From contig NZ_RAPY01000001.1 in assembly GCF_003610355.1 (NCBI RefSeq), positions 1,054,001-1,118,000 on the forward strand: a stretch of DNA of 64,000 nucleotides, read 5' to 3'. Positions 18,448 through 26,968 of the stretch are shown piece after piece (positions within the stretch are counted from its first letter, which is position 1; each line of letters starts with the position of its first letter). The stretch is from Sphingobacterium detergens. Lineage in GTDB: Bacteria > Bacteroidota > Bacteroidia > Sphingobacteriales > Sphingobacteriaceae. The translations under genes were made by a program, and so were the position numbers. The notes below the pieces were generated by a model that was not told the DNA's origin, did not search any database, and saw only the letters and a list, made by a program, of their open reading frames with translations.

Positions 18448-19662
18448 TTAGAAAAGTGACAACTGTTGCCCTATGTCACCATCCTTTGGAGCTTTTGCCT
18501 GACCAAATACGGTTCGACCATTGTACTTCCAAGAGTCTCTACGTTCTTCTGCTATGACCTGTTGAATATCAAACTGGGGTGTGAAATTATGCTCAGCGTC
18601 CAATATGATCTGATGGAGTTTATGCATGGATTTTAATTTATCACTATTCCCCAGTTTTGACCTTTCGATACCCTTTTGTAAGATTTGAATACTTTGGTCG
18701 TAAATATCCAAAGGGACAGGAAAAGGATGCCCATCCTTTCCACCATGGGCAAAAGAAAAGCGCGCGGGGTCTTTAAATCGTGCCGGAGCACCATGGATCA
18801 CCTCACTGACTAGTGCCAAGGATTGTAATGTACGCGGCCCCATCCCCTTTAACAGCAAAAGCTCCTCAAAATCCTGAGGCTGATTTTCCCGTGCCACATA
18901 TAACATCGCTCCTAACCTTTTGAGATCAACATCTGCAGCACGTACATCGTGATGGGAAGGCATGACCAATTTTTTAAAGTCCAATAATGCACGGGAAGAA
19001 TCTTCGTTAACGATAGCCATAATGCCTGTTCTGTTAGGAGCTGCACCAGAAGCTGTCAAGTTCAAAATAACGCCCTGCGAACGTCCTTCAATACCAGCAT
19101 GAGGTTCGTCAATGAAAGAGCTAACTTTCTCCGAATGCCAATGATAGCGGCGGGCAGTTCCATCATGATTATGCATACCCTGTTGTACCACAGCCCAATG
19201 ACCGTCCTTGCTGACAATAAAATTGTGGAGGTATAACTGATAACCATCTTGTATAGCCGTATTATCCACCTTGGCCACTAACTTACTTGTTCGAACCAAT
19301 TTATTCCCGTCCAAACCAGTTTTATCTGCCAAATAAAGTAGTTCCTGTGGTGTGTCTTTAGAAAATTTACCCTTACCGCCACATATATAAAGGCCGAATG
19401 CATCCGCACAGGGATTGATCGCGCGTTTTAAAGCGCCCATGACTGAGGTAGTAATACCTGATGAATGCCAGTCCATGCCGAGTACAGCGCCAAAGCTTTG
19501 GAACCAAAATGGATCTGCCAATCTCCTCAGCACCTCATCTTGCCCATAATCCATCAGGATGACCTCCACAATGGATTTGCCTAGTGAACTCATCCGTTCA
19601 TACAGCCAAGCCGGTACCTTTCCATAGTGTAGCGGCAAATCTGCCGTTCCTGAATGCCTCAT
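18448..19662 (-). CDS. DUF763 family protein with helix-hairpin-helix motif
   Basis: 404 aa, matching the DUF763 pattern from the first residues (MRHSGTADLPLHYGKVPAWL) on. Other family marks are VILMDYGQDEVLRRLADPFWFQ, VLGMDWHSSGITT, the His-rich HNHDGTARRYHWHS, and the helix-hairpin-helix-like LLLKGMGPRTLQSLAL at about 270. The family is found in archaea and scattered bacteria. Its function is not established; the HhH suggests nucleic-acid contact. The gene is monocistronic by spacing and unrelated to its neighbours. Confidence 0.85.
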   Translation of the reverse strand: MRHSGTADLPLHYGKVPAWLYERMSSLGKSIVEVILMDYGQDEVLRRLADPFWFQSFGAVLGMDWHSSGITTSVMGALKRAINPCADAFGLYICGGKGKFSKDTPQELLYLADKTGLDGNKLVRTSKLVAKVDNTAIQDGYQLYLHNFIVSKDGHWAVVQQGMHNHDGTARRYHWHSEKVSSFIDEPHAGIEGRSQGVILNLTASGAAPNRTGIMAIVNEDSSRALLDFKKLVMPSHHDVRAADVDLKRLGAMLYVARENQPQDFEELLLLKGMGPRTLQSLALVSEVIHGAPARFKDPARFSFAHGGKDGHPFPVPLDIYDQSIQILQKGIERSKLGNSDKLKSMHKLHQIILDAEHNFTPQFDIQQVIAEERRDSWKYNGRTVFGQAKAPKDGDIGQQLSLF

Positions 19663-19826
19663 AAATAAAACTAAATATATTAGCGCAAATGTAACTCTTT
19701 TTATTTGCTAAACAAGATTTTCAGAGAATTGGGATTTATCGCTTACAATACCAAGATCCTATACATGCCTAAGGAAATCAGCAGCATGTAAAACCAGGAA
19801 ATCAAACTAATAAAAGAACCGATACT

Positions 19827-19862
19827 AAAAAAGGCTGTATAGTCGCGTGATTATACAGCCTT
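19827..19862 (-). terminator. Intrinsic terminator after the lipoprotein gene at 19926
   Basis: On the minus strand AAGGCTGTATA pairs with TATACAGCCTT (11 bp, 10-nt loop), running into six T. A second short GC-rich hairpin (CCGGC/GCCGG) lies just upstream at 19883-19896. Confidence 0.9.
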
Positions 19863-19925
19863 CTCGCTATTTCAATATATTGCCGGCCAAAGCCGGTTAC
19901 TTACTATCTTTCAATAGTTAAAGAT

Positions 19926-20576
19926 TTACTTTCCAGTCAAAGCCGATATAAATCCAGCACGGAATGATGGATCTTTTTCGGAAAATTCAATCGAGTGTTT
20001 ATAGGTATCCACATTAAAAAACAATTCCGCAGGTTCCGCCTTTTTATTCTCTAAAAATAGTTTGAAACTATAGGCAGTTTTCTTTGATAGATCAACATTC
20101 ACTTTATTGGATGAAAATACATTTGGCAGAACAACTTCTTTTGTAAAACCATCAGTAGTTGGTATTTGAAATAATTCACCTAAAGCTTTAACTAAGTTGT
20201 CAGATTGCGTTCCTAGGGTAGTAATTTTAATTTTTCCTTTAGTAAAGCCCACATCATCACTTGGCTGACCATCGATAATACCTGCTGGGATAAAATCAAC
20301 GACTTCAATTTTAGCACCTACTGTATCCTTATTATAAATTGATTTCGTTGTATAAATGCGACTTGAATCGGTTTTAACTTCGTCGGTAATACGCAGAAAG
20401 AAATTCTTTTTTTCAGGTCCTGGAGTACCATTCGTCAGTTGTTCGATGCGTACCCGCTCAATGGTATTCGCTGTCGCAGTATCACTTCCATCAGTTTTCT
20501 TCTGATTGGAATTTCCACAAGCAGCCACCATCATCGTAGCTGTTGCAAGAAGGGCTATAGATTGAATTTTGTACAT
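19926..20576 (-). CDS. Lipoprotein of unknown function
   Basis: 216 aa from the ATG at 20576; an in-frame ATG at 20603 would add nine polar residues before the signal sequence and is less likely. Signal MYKIQSIALLATATMMVAACGN has the lipobox VAAC. The mature part is mixed alpha/beta with many Thr/Ser/Asp, no Cys, and no motif I recognise. It probably faces the periplasm. It stands between the DUF763 gene and the large FAD/Fe-S dehydrogenase and ends at a strong terminator. Confidence 0.65.
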   Translation of the reverse strand: MYKIQSIALLATATMMVAACGNSNQKKTDGSDTATANTIERVRIEQLTNGTPGPEKKNFFLRITDEVKTDSSRIYTTKSIYNKDTVGAKIEVVDFIPAGIIDGQPSDDVGFTKGKIKITTLGTQSDNLVKALGELFQIPTTDGFTKEVVLPNVFSSNKVNVDLSKKTAYSFKLFLENKKAEPAELFFNVDTYKHSIEFSEKDPSFRAGFISALTGK

Positions 20577-20670
20577 GGTGAATTGTTTATTATCAGTAAT
20601 CATTGAAATATTGTTCCTATAATATTACTACTATTACTGATAACAAACAACTATTCGCAATGTTTTTATT

Positions 20671-23592
20671 TTATTTCAATAAAGCGTCGTATAAAATTTC
20701 AACGGGGTGAAAAGATTTTCTTCCGGTACCATCTTTGATCTGATGTCGGCACGAAGTACCCGCAGCAGCAATTAGAGTCGCTGTATCTGTGTTACGTACA
20801 GCCGGCAATAAAACCAGTTCGGCCACTTTCATTGAGACATCATAGTGTTCGGCTTCGTAACCAAACGAACCTGCCATGCCACAGCAGCCCGACGGAATCA
20901 CTTCAACGGAATAATTGGACGGGAACGCTAAGACTTGCTGGGTAATGCCTACCAGATGAAAAGCTTTCTGATAGCAATGTCCATGCAGCTTGATCTTCTT
21001 TTCCACAGCTGTAAACTGCTCCTGATGAATACGGCCCGCCTCGATTTCCGCCAATAGAAATTCGTCAATCATAAGTGCATTTTTAGCCACCAACTGTGCA
21101 TCAGTACGAAGATTTTCATCAACCAGACTTAAATATTCATCTCTAAATGTAATGATACCAGATGGTTCAATACCCAACAACGGTGTTTCGTCGGTAATCA
21201 GGCCTTTTAGGAAATTAATGTTTTGATTGGCAATCTTTTTTGCTTCTTTGACAAATCCTTTGGAGAGATAGGTCCGTCCGCTTTGTACATGTTTTGGAAT
21301 AATCACTTCATAGCCCAATGCCGTTAGTAGCTTGTAAGCTGTAATACCAATCTCAGCATCGTTATATTCTGTAAACTCGTCGGAGAATAGATAGACCCTG
21401 CGTTTAGTTTGCGGTACTATCGTTTGCTTCCTGACCCATTGGCTCAACGTCGTTCCATTCACCGTAGGAAGAGAGCGTTTAGGTGCAAACCCTACGGTTT
21501 TCTTTACCAAACCGGATAAAAAGTCATTCTTCACAACAAAATTATAGATTGGAGCGACGAGCGATCCAAGTTTCTGGGAATCAGTAAAATTCGCGATCAA
21601 TTTGGCCCTAAAGCCGGCCCCATGTTCATCGTAATAATGTTGTAAAAACTCGGCTTTCATCTTGGCAACGTCCACACTCGACGGACATTCCGTTTTACAG
21701 CCCTTGCAACTCAGACATAGATCCATCACTTCCTTGATTTCCTCATGGTCAAAGCGATTTTTTTTCGTGGAGTTGGTCAAAAATTGACGCAACATATTCG
21801 CTCGTGCACGCGTTGTATCCTTCTCATCTCGTGTCGCCATAAAAGATGGACACATCGTCCCACCGGTAATTTCTGTTTTCCGGCAATCACCCGAGCCCGA
21901 ACATTTTTCAGCCAAACGGAGAATGGATTCATCTTTGGAAAAATCAAAATAAGTTTTTATATCCGTCCTATTTTTGTCATTGTCATAACGCAAATGGGCA
22001 TCCATTGGTGGAGTATTGACAATCTTATTTGCATTAAAAACTCCTACGGGGTCGAAGATTACCTTTACTTCCTCCAGAAGTTTATAAACCTTTTCTCCGA
22101 GTACTTTACCAATAAATTCTCCCCTCAAACGTCCGTCGCCATGCTCCCCACTCAACGATCCATTATACTTTAACACAAGATCACTTGTTTTTTCTAATAT
22201 GGAGCGGAAAGTGCGCTTACCTTCTTCTGTTTTCAGATTGACAAAAGGCTCGATATGTAGTTCACCCGCTCCAGCATGTGCATAGTAAGATGCATGCACC
22301 CCTTCTTCAACCAAAAGTTTCTGGATGTCACTGACATAGGCCGGAAGATCCTCTGGAGAAACCGCACAGTCTTCGATTAAATTGACCGGTTGGCTGTCCC
22401 CAGGAAGATTACGGATAAGCCCTAATCCAGCTTTTCGGACATCCCAGACAAGATTAGTCTGCTCGATTCCAATAATATAAGGATAGGCATAGCCCAACCC
22501 TTTCTCAATCAGTTCTGCCTTTAAGGCCATCGCCTTGGCCTCGGTCTCCACAGCAGTATGACCTCTAAATTCTACGATCAACAGTGCCTGAGGATCACCC
22601 TCAATAAAAAAGCGATTGTATTTATAAGTCGGATGCCCGACCGTAAAATCCATGATATATTTATCGACCAGCTCAGATGCCTCAGGCTGATGATTCAACG
22701 CGATGACATTTCCATGCATACATTCAACCATATCAGCAAAATGAACACATAATAGTCCAAGCTCCTGCGGTGGTAAATCCATCAAGTGAAGCTTTGCCTC
22801 TGTTACAATCGCCAGAGTTCCCTCAGAACCCGCCAAAAGGTTACACATATTAAAGGGTTGCGTACGGTCACTCAAAATATCCAAGGCATATCCCGTATTT
22901 CGTCGGGTAATCGAACGCTTGGGGTAGCCTGTTTCAATCGCCGCCAAATTTTGAGGATCTGTCAACAAATCATTCATGTGACGGTAGATATCCCCTTCAC
23001 GATCTGTTTGTAAAAGTTTTTTAAAATAACTTGCCTCATCCAGCGAAGCAAAGCTCACCTCTGATTTATCATCTAAAAGTACATTTGCTGCAATTAGATT
23101 ATGACGAGTATCGCCCCAGACAATGGAATGGAGACCCGAGGAATTATTACCAATCATACCACCAACCATGGCCCGACTTGCCGTGGATGTCTCCGGACCA
23201 AACATTAGCCCAAAAGGCTTCAGGTAACTATTCAGATCATCACGAATCACTCCGGGTTGTACCCGCACCCATTTCTCCTCCACATTCAATTCCAGGATGC
23301 GGTTAAAATGACGGGATATATCCATAATGATACCATTTCCGACAACCTGTCCTGCCAACGATGTTCCAGCGGTACGGGGAATTAAGGTTGTTTGGTTTGC
23401 TCGGGCAAAATCAATTAGATTCTTTATATCGTTTATATCAGATGGAATGGCCACGGCCAAAGGTTTTTCCTGGTACACCGAAGCATCTGTTGAGTAGGCA
23501 AGTAACATGGTTTGATGCGATGCCTCATCTGTATAATACAACTCCCCTTTAAGTTGAGTTGCCAATAAGGCTAACTGATTCTGATCTTTCAC
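20671..23592 (-). CDS. FAD- and [4Fe-4S]-binding 2-hydroxyacid dehydrogenase (YdiJ/GlcD-GlpC fusion type)
   Basis: 973 aa. Domains in order: FAD_binding_4 (about 45-190; PRTAGTSLAGQ and MVGGMIGNNSSGLHS are the FAD contacts), FAD-oxidase C-terminal domain (about 270-530; AGAGELHIEP and LSGEHGDGRLRGE), a ferredoxin-like part with CSGSGDCRK and CLSCKGCKTECP, and CCG-type cysteine-rich segments (HGHCYQKA, SGCCGMAGSFGYE) near the C-terminus. It is a flavin dehydrogenase passing electrons to the quinone pool, like D-lactate, glycolate or D-2-hydroxyglutarate dehydrogenases; E. coli YdiJ has the same fusion and acts on D-2-hydroxyglutarate. Substrate here is not determined. It is divergent from the FUSC gene. 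Confidence 0.9.
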   Translation of the reverse strand: MKDQNQLALLATQLKGELYYTDEASHQTMLLAYSTDASVYQEKPLAVAIPSDINDIKNLIDFARANQTTLIPRTAGTSLAGQVVGNGIIMDISRHFNRILELNVEEKWVRVQPGVIRDDLNSYLKPFGLMFGPETSTASRAMVGGMIGNNSSGLHSIVWGDTRHNLIAANVLLDDKSEVSFASLDEASYFKKLLQTDREGDIYRHMNDLLTDPQNLAAIETGYPKRSITRRNTGYALDILSDRTQPFNMCNLLAGSEGTLAIVTEAKLHLMDLPPQELGLLCVHFADMVECMHGNVIALNHQPEASELVDKYIMDFTVGHPTYKYNRFFIEGDPQALLIVEFRGHTAVETEAKAMALKAELIEKGLGYAYPYIIGIEQTNLVWDVRKAGLGLIRNLPGDSQPVNLIEDCAVSPEDLPAYVSDIQKLLVEEGVHASYYAHAGAGELHIEPFVNLKTEEGKRTFRSILEKTSDLVLKYNGSLSGEHGDGRLRGEFIGKVLGEKVYKLLEEVKVIFDPVGVFNANKIVNTPPMDAHLRYDNDKNRTDIKTYFDFSKDESILRLAEKCSGSGDCRKTEITGGTMCPSFMATRDEKDTTRARANMLRQFLTNSTKKNRFDHEEIKEVMDLCLSCKGCKTECPSSVDVAKMKAEFLQHYYDEHGAGFRAKLIANFTDSQKLGSLVAPIYNFVVKNDFLSGLVKKTVGFAPKRSLPTVNGTTLSQWVRKQTIVPQTKRRVYLFSDEFTEYNDAEIGITAYKLLTALGYEVIIPKHVQSGRTYLSKGFVKEAKKIANQNINFLKGLITDETPLLGIEPSGIITFRDEYLSLVDENLRTDAQLVAKNALMIDEFLLAEIEAGRIHQEQFTAVEKKIKLHGHCYQKAFHLVGITQQVLAFPSNYSVEVIPSGCCGMAGSFGYEAEHYDVSMKVAELVLLPAVRNTDTATLIAAAGTSCRHQIKDGTGRKSFHPVEILYDALLK

Positions 23593-23804
23593 TGAATTTG
23601 CTTTTTTATATAGAAAACAAATTTAGTCAAATTTCTCCTTTGGAAAAAGGAAGAATTGCAAGAAATACACAATTTCTTTTAACAAAACGCATAAAAACGC
23701 AATCACAAAATGCAACAAACCGGAATTTTATTTCGCATCTTCATCAATTGCTTGTATTTTTGCAGCAGCAACACGGTTTAATGAATTAACATCCGCTCTG
23801 TTAT

Positions 23805-24308
23805 ATGCGTAATCTTATCCTTCGATACACATTACATTCAGATTTTATTATATATTCGATACGGGTACTAGTAGGATTTTTGCTAGGCTACATCCTATTT
23901 GTGTCCTTTCCGGAATACTCTGTTTCCTGGACACTTATTTCAATTATCCTAGTGATATCCCCGCAGGAAAATGAGTCCAAAAAAATTGCCATTGACCGCG
24001 CCAAGTCCAATTTCATTGGCTCTGCCATCGGTCTCAGCTTATACTTCGTACCGATTCCGCAGCTGTATGCAATGATTATCGGAATGCTTGCCTCCCTTAT
24101 CATCTGCAAAGCACTGAATATTATGGCTGTGGCCCGCACATCTATGGTGGCTTTAATTATTGTCTACTTACATGAGCAGGAAAGTCGTTCTTATTTTGCA
24201 GCCCTCGACCGTTTCGGTTGTGTTTGCGTAGGATGTTTGATCGGCTTAGGTGTCATCCTATCTACCCGCAATATTATTATTAAATTGAGAAATCGGTATA
24301 ATTGTTGA
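23805..24308 (+). CDS. FUSC/aromatic-acid-exporter-like membrane protein
   Basis: 167 aa with about five to six predicted membrane helices. The motif ISPQENESKKIAIDRAKSNFIGSAIG (helix pair with the RxxxxxxGxxxG core) is typical of the FUSC half-domain found in p-hydroxybenzoate efflux (AaeB) and fusaric-acid resistance proteins. The long forms have two such units and a soluble domain; this one is a single short unit, common in Bacteroidota and Firmicutes. The substrate is unknown. It is divergent from the FAD/Fe-S dehydrogenase and upstream of the Lrp regulator. Confidence 0.75.
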   Translation: MRNLILRYTLHSDFIIYSIRVLVGFLLGYILFVSFPEYSVSWTLISIILVISPQENESKKIAIDRAKSNFIGSAIGLSLYFVPIPQLYAMIIGMLASLIICKALNIMAVARTSMVALIIVYLHEQESRSYFAALDRFGCVCVGCLIGLGVILSTRNIIIKLRNRYNC

Positions 24309-24452
24309 TCATCGTAAACCGTAAACCACCTGCAACTCCTTTTCAACCAACAAATTAAAGCAAACAAAGAAAATCAGCAGGAGTTCAAATCGAATAAAAT
24401 TCACAACAACAACCATTCTTTCAGAATAATATTCATAATTAATACTAATATT

Positions 24453-24482
24453 TTGAATATTCTACTTTTTTCCTTACCTTTG
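24453..24482 (+). promoter_or_regulatory. Consensus Bacteroidota promoter of the Lrp gene
   Basis: TTG at 24453, exactly 19 bp, then TACCTTTG at 24475-24482: a full match to the Bacteroidota housekeeping consensus TTG-N19-TAnnTTTG, 8 bp before the start codon, implying a very short leader. Confidence 0.75.
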
Positions 24483-24490
24483 CAGTCGAA

Positions 24491-24964
24491 ATGACAAAAG
24501 TAGAATATAATTTAGATCAGGTAGATTACAAAATCCTTCGTTTAATGCAGGATAACGGGCGTATCAACAATGCTGATATCGCTAGAGAATTAGGTATGGC
24601 TCCTTCAGCAATACTGGAGCGGGTTAAGAAGCTTGAGCAGAAAGACGTGATCCTAAAATACAGCGCCAAGATCAATCCAGCGGCTGTTGATCAGAAACTT
24701 TTATCATTTATTTTCATCAAATCCAATGATATCATTGGCGAACAACGTGTAGGTCTCGCCCTCGCGGAAATTCCGGAGGTACAAGAAGTACACGACATTG
24801 CTGGAGATGACGGTTATCTTATCAAAGTAAGAACGACAGATTCAACAGGTCTGGTTGATTTAATGCGCAATACACTGGGTAAAGTAGAAGGAATAATTTC
24901 TACTCGTACCACAATTGTACTTCAGACGGTAAAAGAAGATCAACAGGTTGTTATACCTGAATAA
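24491..24964 (+). CDS. Lrp/AsnC family transcriptional regulator
   Basis: 157 aa. It has an N-terminal winged HTH (residues about 5-60: DYKILRLMQDNGRINNADIA, then LGMAPSAILERVKKLEQKDVI) and a C-terminal RAM/AsnC ligand-binding domain (about 75-145; VHDIAGDDGYLIKVRT is the conserved ligand-loop region). Members form octamers and respond to amino acids. The next gene, an EamA exporter, starts 19 bp later, so the regulator most likely controls amino-acid or metabolite export; this is inference. Its promoter is a perfect TTG-N19-TAnnTTTG match. Confidence 0.93.
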   Translation: MTKVEYNLDQVDYKILRLMQDNGRINNADIARELGMAPSAILERVKKLEQKDVILKYSAKINPAAVDQKLLSFIFIKSNDIIGEQRVGLALAEIPEVQEVHDIAGDDGYLIKVRTTDSTGLVDLMRNTLGKVEGIISTRTTIVLQTVKEDQQVVIPE

Positions 24965-24967
24965 CAG

Positions 24968-24975
24968 AAAGGAGG
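24968..24975 (+). promoter_or_regulatory. Strong Shine-Dalgarno for the EamA gene
   Basis: AAAGGAGG nine bases before the ATG at 24984. Such a complete anti-16S match is rare in Bacteroidota and fixes the start of the transporter at 24984 rather than at the upstream in-frame codon (24948), which would overlap the Lrp gene. Confidence 0.7.
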
Positions 24976-24983
24976 TTTTAATT

Positions 24984-26051
24984 ATGTTGCAAGGACACAA
25001 AAAAGCTGCAAGCCCTTTAATGGTTGTAGTTGCTTATTTTATTATTTATGTGGTATGGGGCTCCACCTTTTTCTTTATAGAAAAAGCACTGCATAGTTTT
25101 CCGCCATTTATATTAGGCTCGTTTCGGTTTGTTACCGCAAGTGCCATCCTAATGAGTTATTGTGCCATAAAAGGTTATAAACTGTTTAACAAACGCTCCA
25201 TATTGGAAGCTGCCTTTGTAGGCTTCTTACTTCTATTTGTGGATATGGCCGGAGTCATCTGGGCCGAACAATATGTTTCTGGTGGCGTAGCCGCGATTAT
25301 TGCTGCTGCAGCTGCAATCTGGTTTATTTTACTTGACAAACCCAAATGGAAAGAGAATTTTAGCAGTGTCACCACAGTAGCCGGTGTTGTGCTTGGGTTC
25401 ATTGGGGTTGTTATGTTATTTGCAGAACAGATCATGGCTTCCAACGACAATGCCAATGGAAATTTGAAAATCATTGCGCTATGTATTTTGGTATTGGGCT
25501 CCATCGCCTGGACAGTAGGTTCATTAGCGTCTAAATACTTCAAAAAATCAGAAGCACAAGAAAAAGAAGATCTGCACGTTATGGTCAAAACAGCCTGGCA
25601 GATGGTCACTGCAGGTGTTCTTTTTAATATCACTGCGCTGTTCACAGGCGAGTACGCATCATTTGAATTAAGTAGTGTCGCTCCTGTCGATTGGTTTAAT
25701 TTGGCATATTTGATCACATTTGGTTCTATTCTTGCATTTAGCTCCTATATTTGGCTTTTGCAGGTGCGCCCAGCGATGGAAGTAAGTACATACGCTTATG
25801 TAAATCCGATCATTGCGTTAATATTAAGTCATTTTTTCACTTCACATGCCGTGACTTCCTTACAGATTGTAGGTTTGGCAGTTATTTTGTTATCTGTTTT
25901 ACTGATGAACTGGAAGGCTTACCGCACCAAATTGTCAACTAAAAATAAAAACAAAAAGATCCTGCAAGGAGGTACATTGGATACTTTGCCAAAGCATGAT
26001 GATCGTCAAACAACTATAGATGATCTTCCCGAAGCAGAATTAGTACACTAG
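24984..26051 (+). CDS. EamA/DMT-family transporter
   Basis: 355 aa drug/metabolite transporter with ten predicted helices arranged as two EamA repeats (about 15-160 and 180-320). Typical motifs are YFIIYVVWGSTFFFIEKAL at the start, FLLLFVDMAGVIWAEQYVSGGVAA in helix 3-4, and the second-repeat signature MEVSTYAYVNPIIALILSHFF. A charged tail of about 35 residues ends the protein. It probably exports amino acids or related metabolites (as RhtA/YdcZ-like relatives do) under control of the adjacent Lrp regulator. The true start is 24984, behind an AAAGGAGG ribosome-binding site. It is followed by a palindromic terminator. Confidence 0.88.
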   Translation: MLQGHKKAASPLMVVVAYFIIYVVWGSTFFFIEKALHSFPPFILGSFRFVTASAILMSYCAIKGYKLFNKRSILEAAFVGFLLLFVDMAGVIWAEQYVSGGVAAIIAAAAAIWFILLDKPKWKENFSSVTTVAGVVLGFIGVVMLFAEQIMASNDNANGNLKIIALCILVLGSIAWTVGSLASKYFKKSEAQEKEDLHVMVKTAWQMVTAGVLFNITALFTGEYASFELSSVAPVDWFNLAYLITFGSILAFSSYIWLLQVRPAMEVSTYAYVNPIIALILSHFFTSHAVTSLQIVGLAVILLSVLLMNWKAYRTKLSTKNKNKKILQGGTLDTLPKHDDRQTTIDDLPEAELVH

Positions 26052-26077
26052 GTTGTTATTTTTCTAATTATATGATA

Positions 26078-26106
26078 AAGCTTAACGTAGATCTATGTTA
26101 AGCTTT
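26078..26106 (+). terminator. Palindromic terminator after EamA gene
   Basis: AAAGCTTAAC pairs with GTTAAGCTTT; the centre GTAGATCTAT extends it to a near-perfect 30-bp palindrome. A T-rich tract (ttttattgttttta) follows. Confidence 0.72.
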
Positions 26107-26171
26107 TATTGTTTTTATCTTTTTAGCAAAATTAGACGAGCAGGAATAAGATTTCTTCATATTTAATTGGC

Positions 26172-26179
26172 TAACTTTG
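26172..26179 (+). promoter_or_regulatory. -7 element before the nucleotidase C-domain gene
   Basis: TAACTTTG matches TAnnTTTG, 27 bp before the ATG at 26207. No TTG at the ideal 19-bp distance was found. Confidence 0.4.
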
Positions 26180-26206
26180 CCCCAGTATTTGGCTAAACTA
26201 ACTATA

Positions 26207-26968
26207 ATGAATATATCAAAGCAAATTGCCTTTATTGGTAGTTTTGGAGTCGCTTCGCTTTTGATGGTCACAGGTTGTTCAAAGCAACTCCACCCTACAC
26301 AAAAGGACTTCAAACAATACCATATCAACAAGGATGTACAAGCAGATCCTACTGTCGTTTCCATCTATGAGCCATTCAAGCAAAAAATGGAAACCGAAAT
26401 GAACCGCGTTATCGGACATGCCAATAAGGCGTTGACAAAAGAGAAGACACCTGAAACATTAATGGGTAATTTCTTTTGTGAAGCTTTGTTGTGGATGAGT
26501 GACCATTATGCCCACAATCCCGCCGACCTTGCCTTTGCAACAAAAGGAGGAATTCGCAATGATCTCAAAGCTGGAGATATCACAGTAGGACATATCTTTG
26601 AAGTAATGCCCTTTGAAAACACATTAACGATTATTGAACTAAAAGGCAGCCAAATACGCCAGCTTGCTGACTATATCGCGACAACCCATGGCCAGCCTAT
26701 TGCGGGCATGACCTTAACGATAACAGGAAATAAGGTACAGGATATCAAAATCAAAGGACAGGCAATAGATGACAATAAAACATACAAACTCGTCACCTAT
26801 GATTATCTGGCCAATGGTGGCGATAATCTCGTCCTATTGACACAATCGATCGCTAGAACCAACTATCCCCAACGGATGCGTGAAGGTTTGATAGAATATG
26901 TAAGTGAATTAACAAAAGCAGGTAAACAAGTAAATGCGGAATTAGATGGAAGAATTAAAATCAATTAA
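26207..26968 (+). CDS. 5'-nucleotidase C-terminal-domain lipoprotein
   Basis: 253 aa from the ATG at 26207 (an upstream in-frame ATG at 26177 would put ten residues before the signal sequence). Signal MNISKQIAFIGSFGVASL ends at lipobox LMVTGC. The remainder is the 5'_nucleotid_C domain of UshA-type enzymes: NFFCEALLWMSDH, LAFATKGGIRNDLKAGDITVG (the Arg/Gly loop that helps bind nucleotide), FEVMPFENTLTIIELKG, and YDYLANGGDNL (stacking/substrate region). Normally this domain is fused behind the metallophosphatase domain; here the metallophosphatase is the next gene, overlapping by 23 bp. The two probably act together in the envelope. Confidence 0.88.
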   Translation: MNISKQIAFIGSFGVASLLMVTGCSKQLHPTQKDFKQYHINKDVQADPTVVSIYEPFKQKMETEMNRVIGHANKALTKEKTPETLMGNFFCEALLWMSDHYAHNPADLAFATKGGIRNDLKAGDITVGHIFEVMPFENTLTIIELKGSQIRQLADYIATTHGQPIAGMTLTITGNKVQDIKIKGQAIDDNKTYKLVTYDYLANGGDNLVLLTQSIARTNYPQRMREGLIEYVSELTKAGKQVNAELDGRIKIN

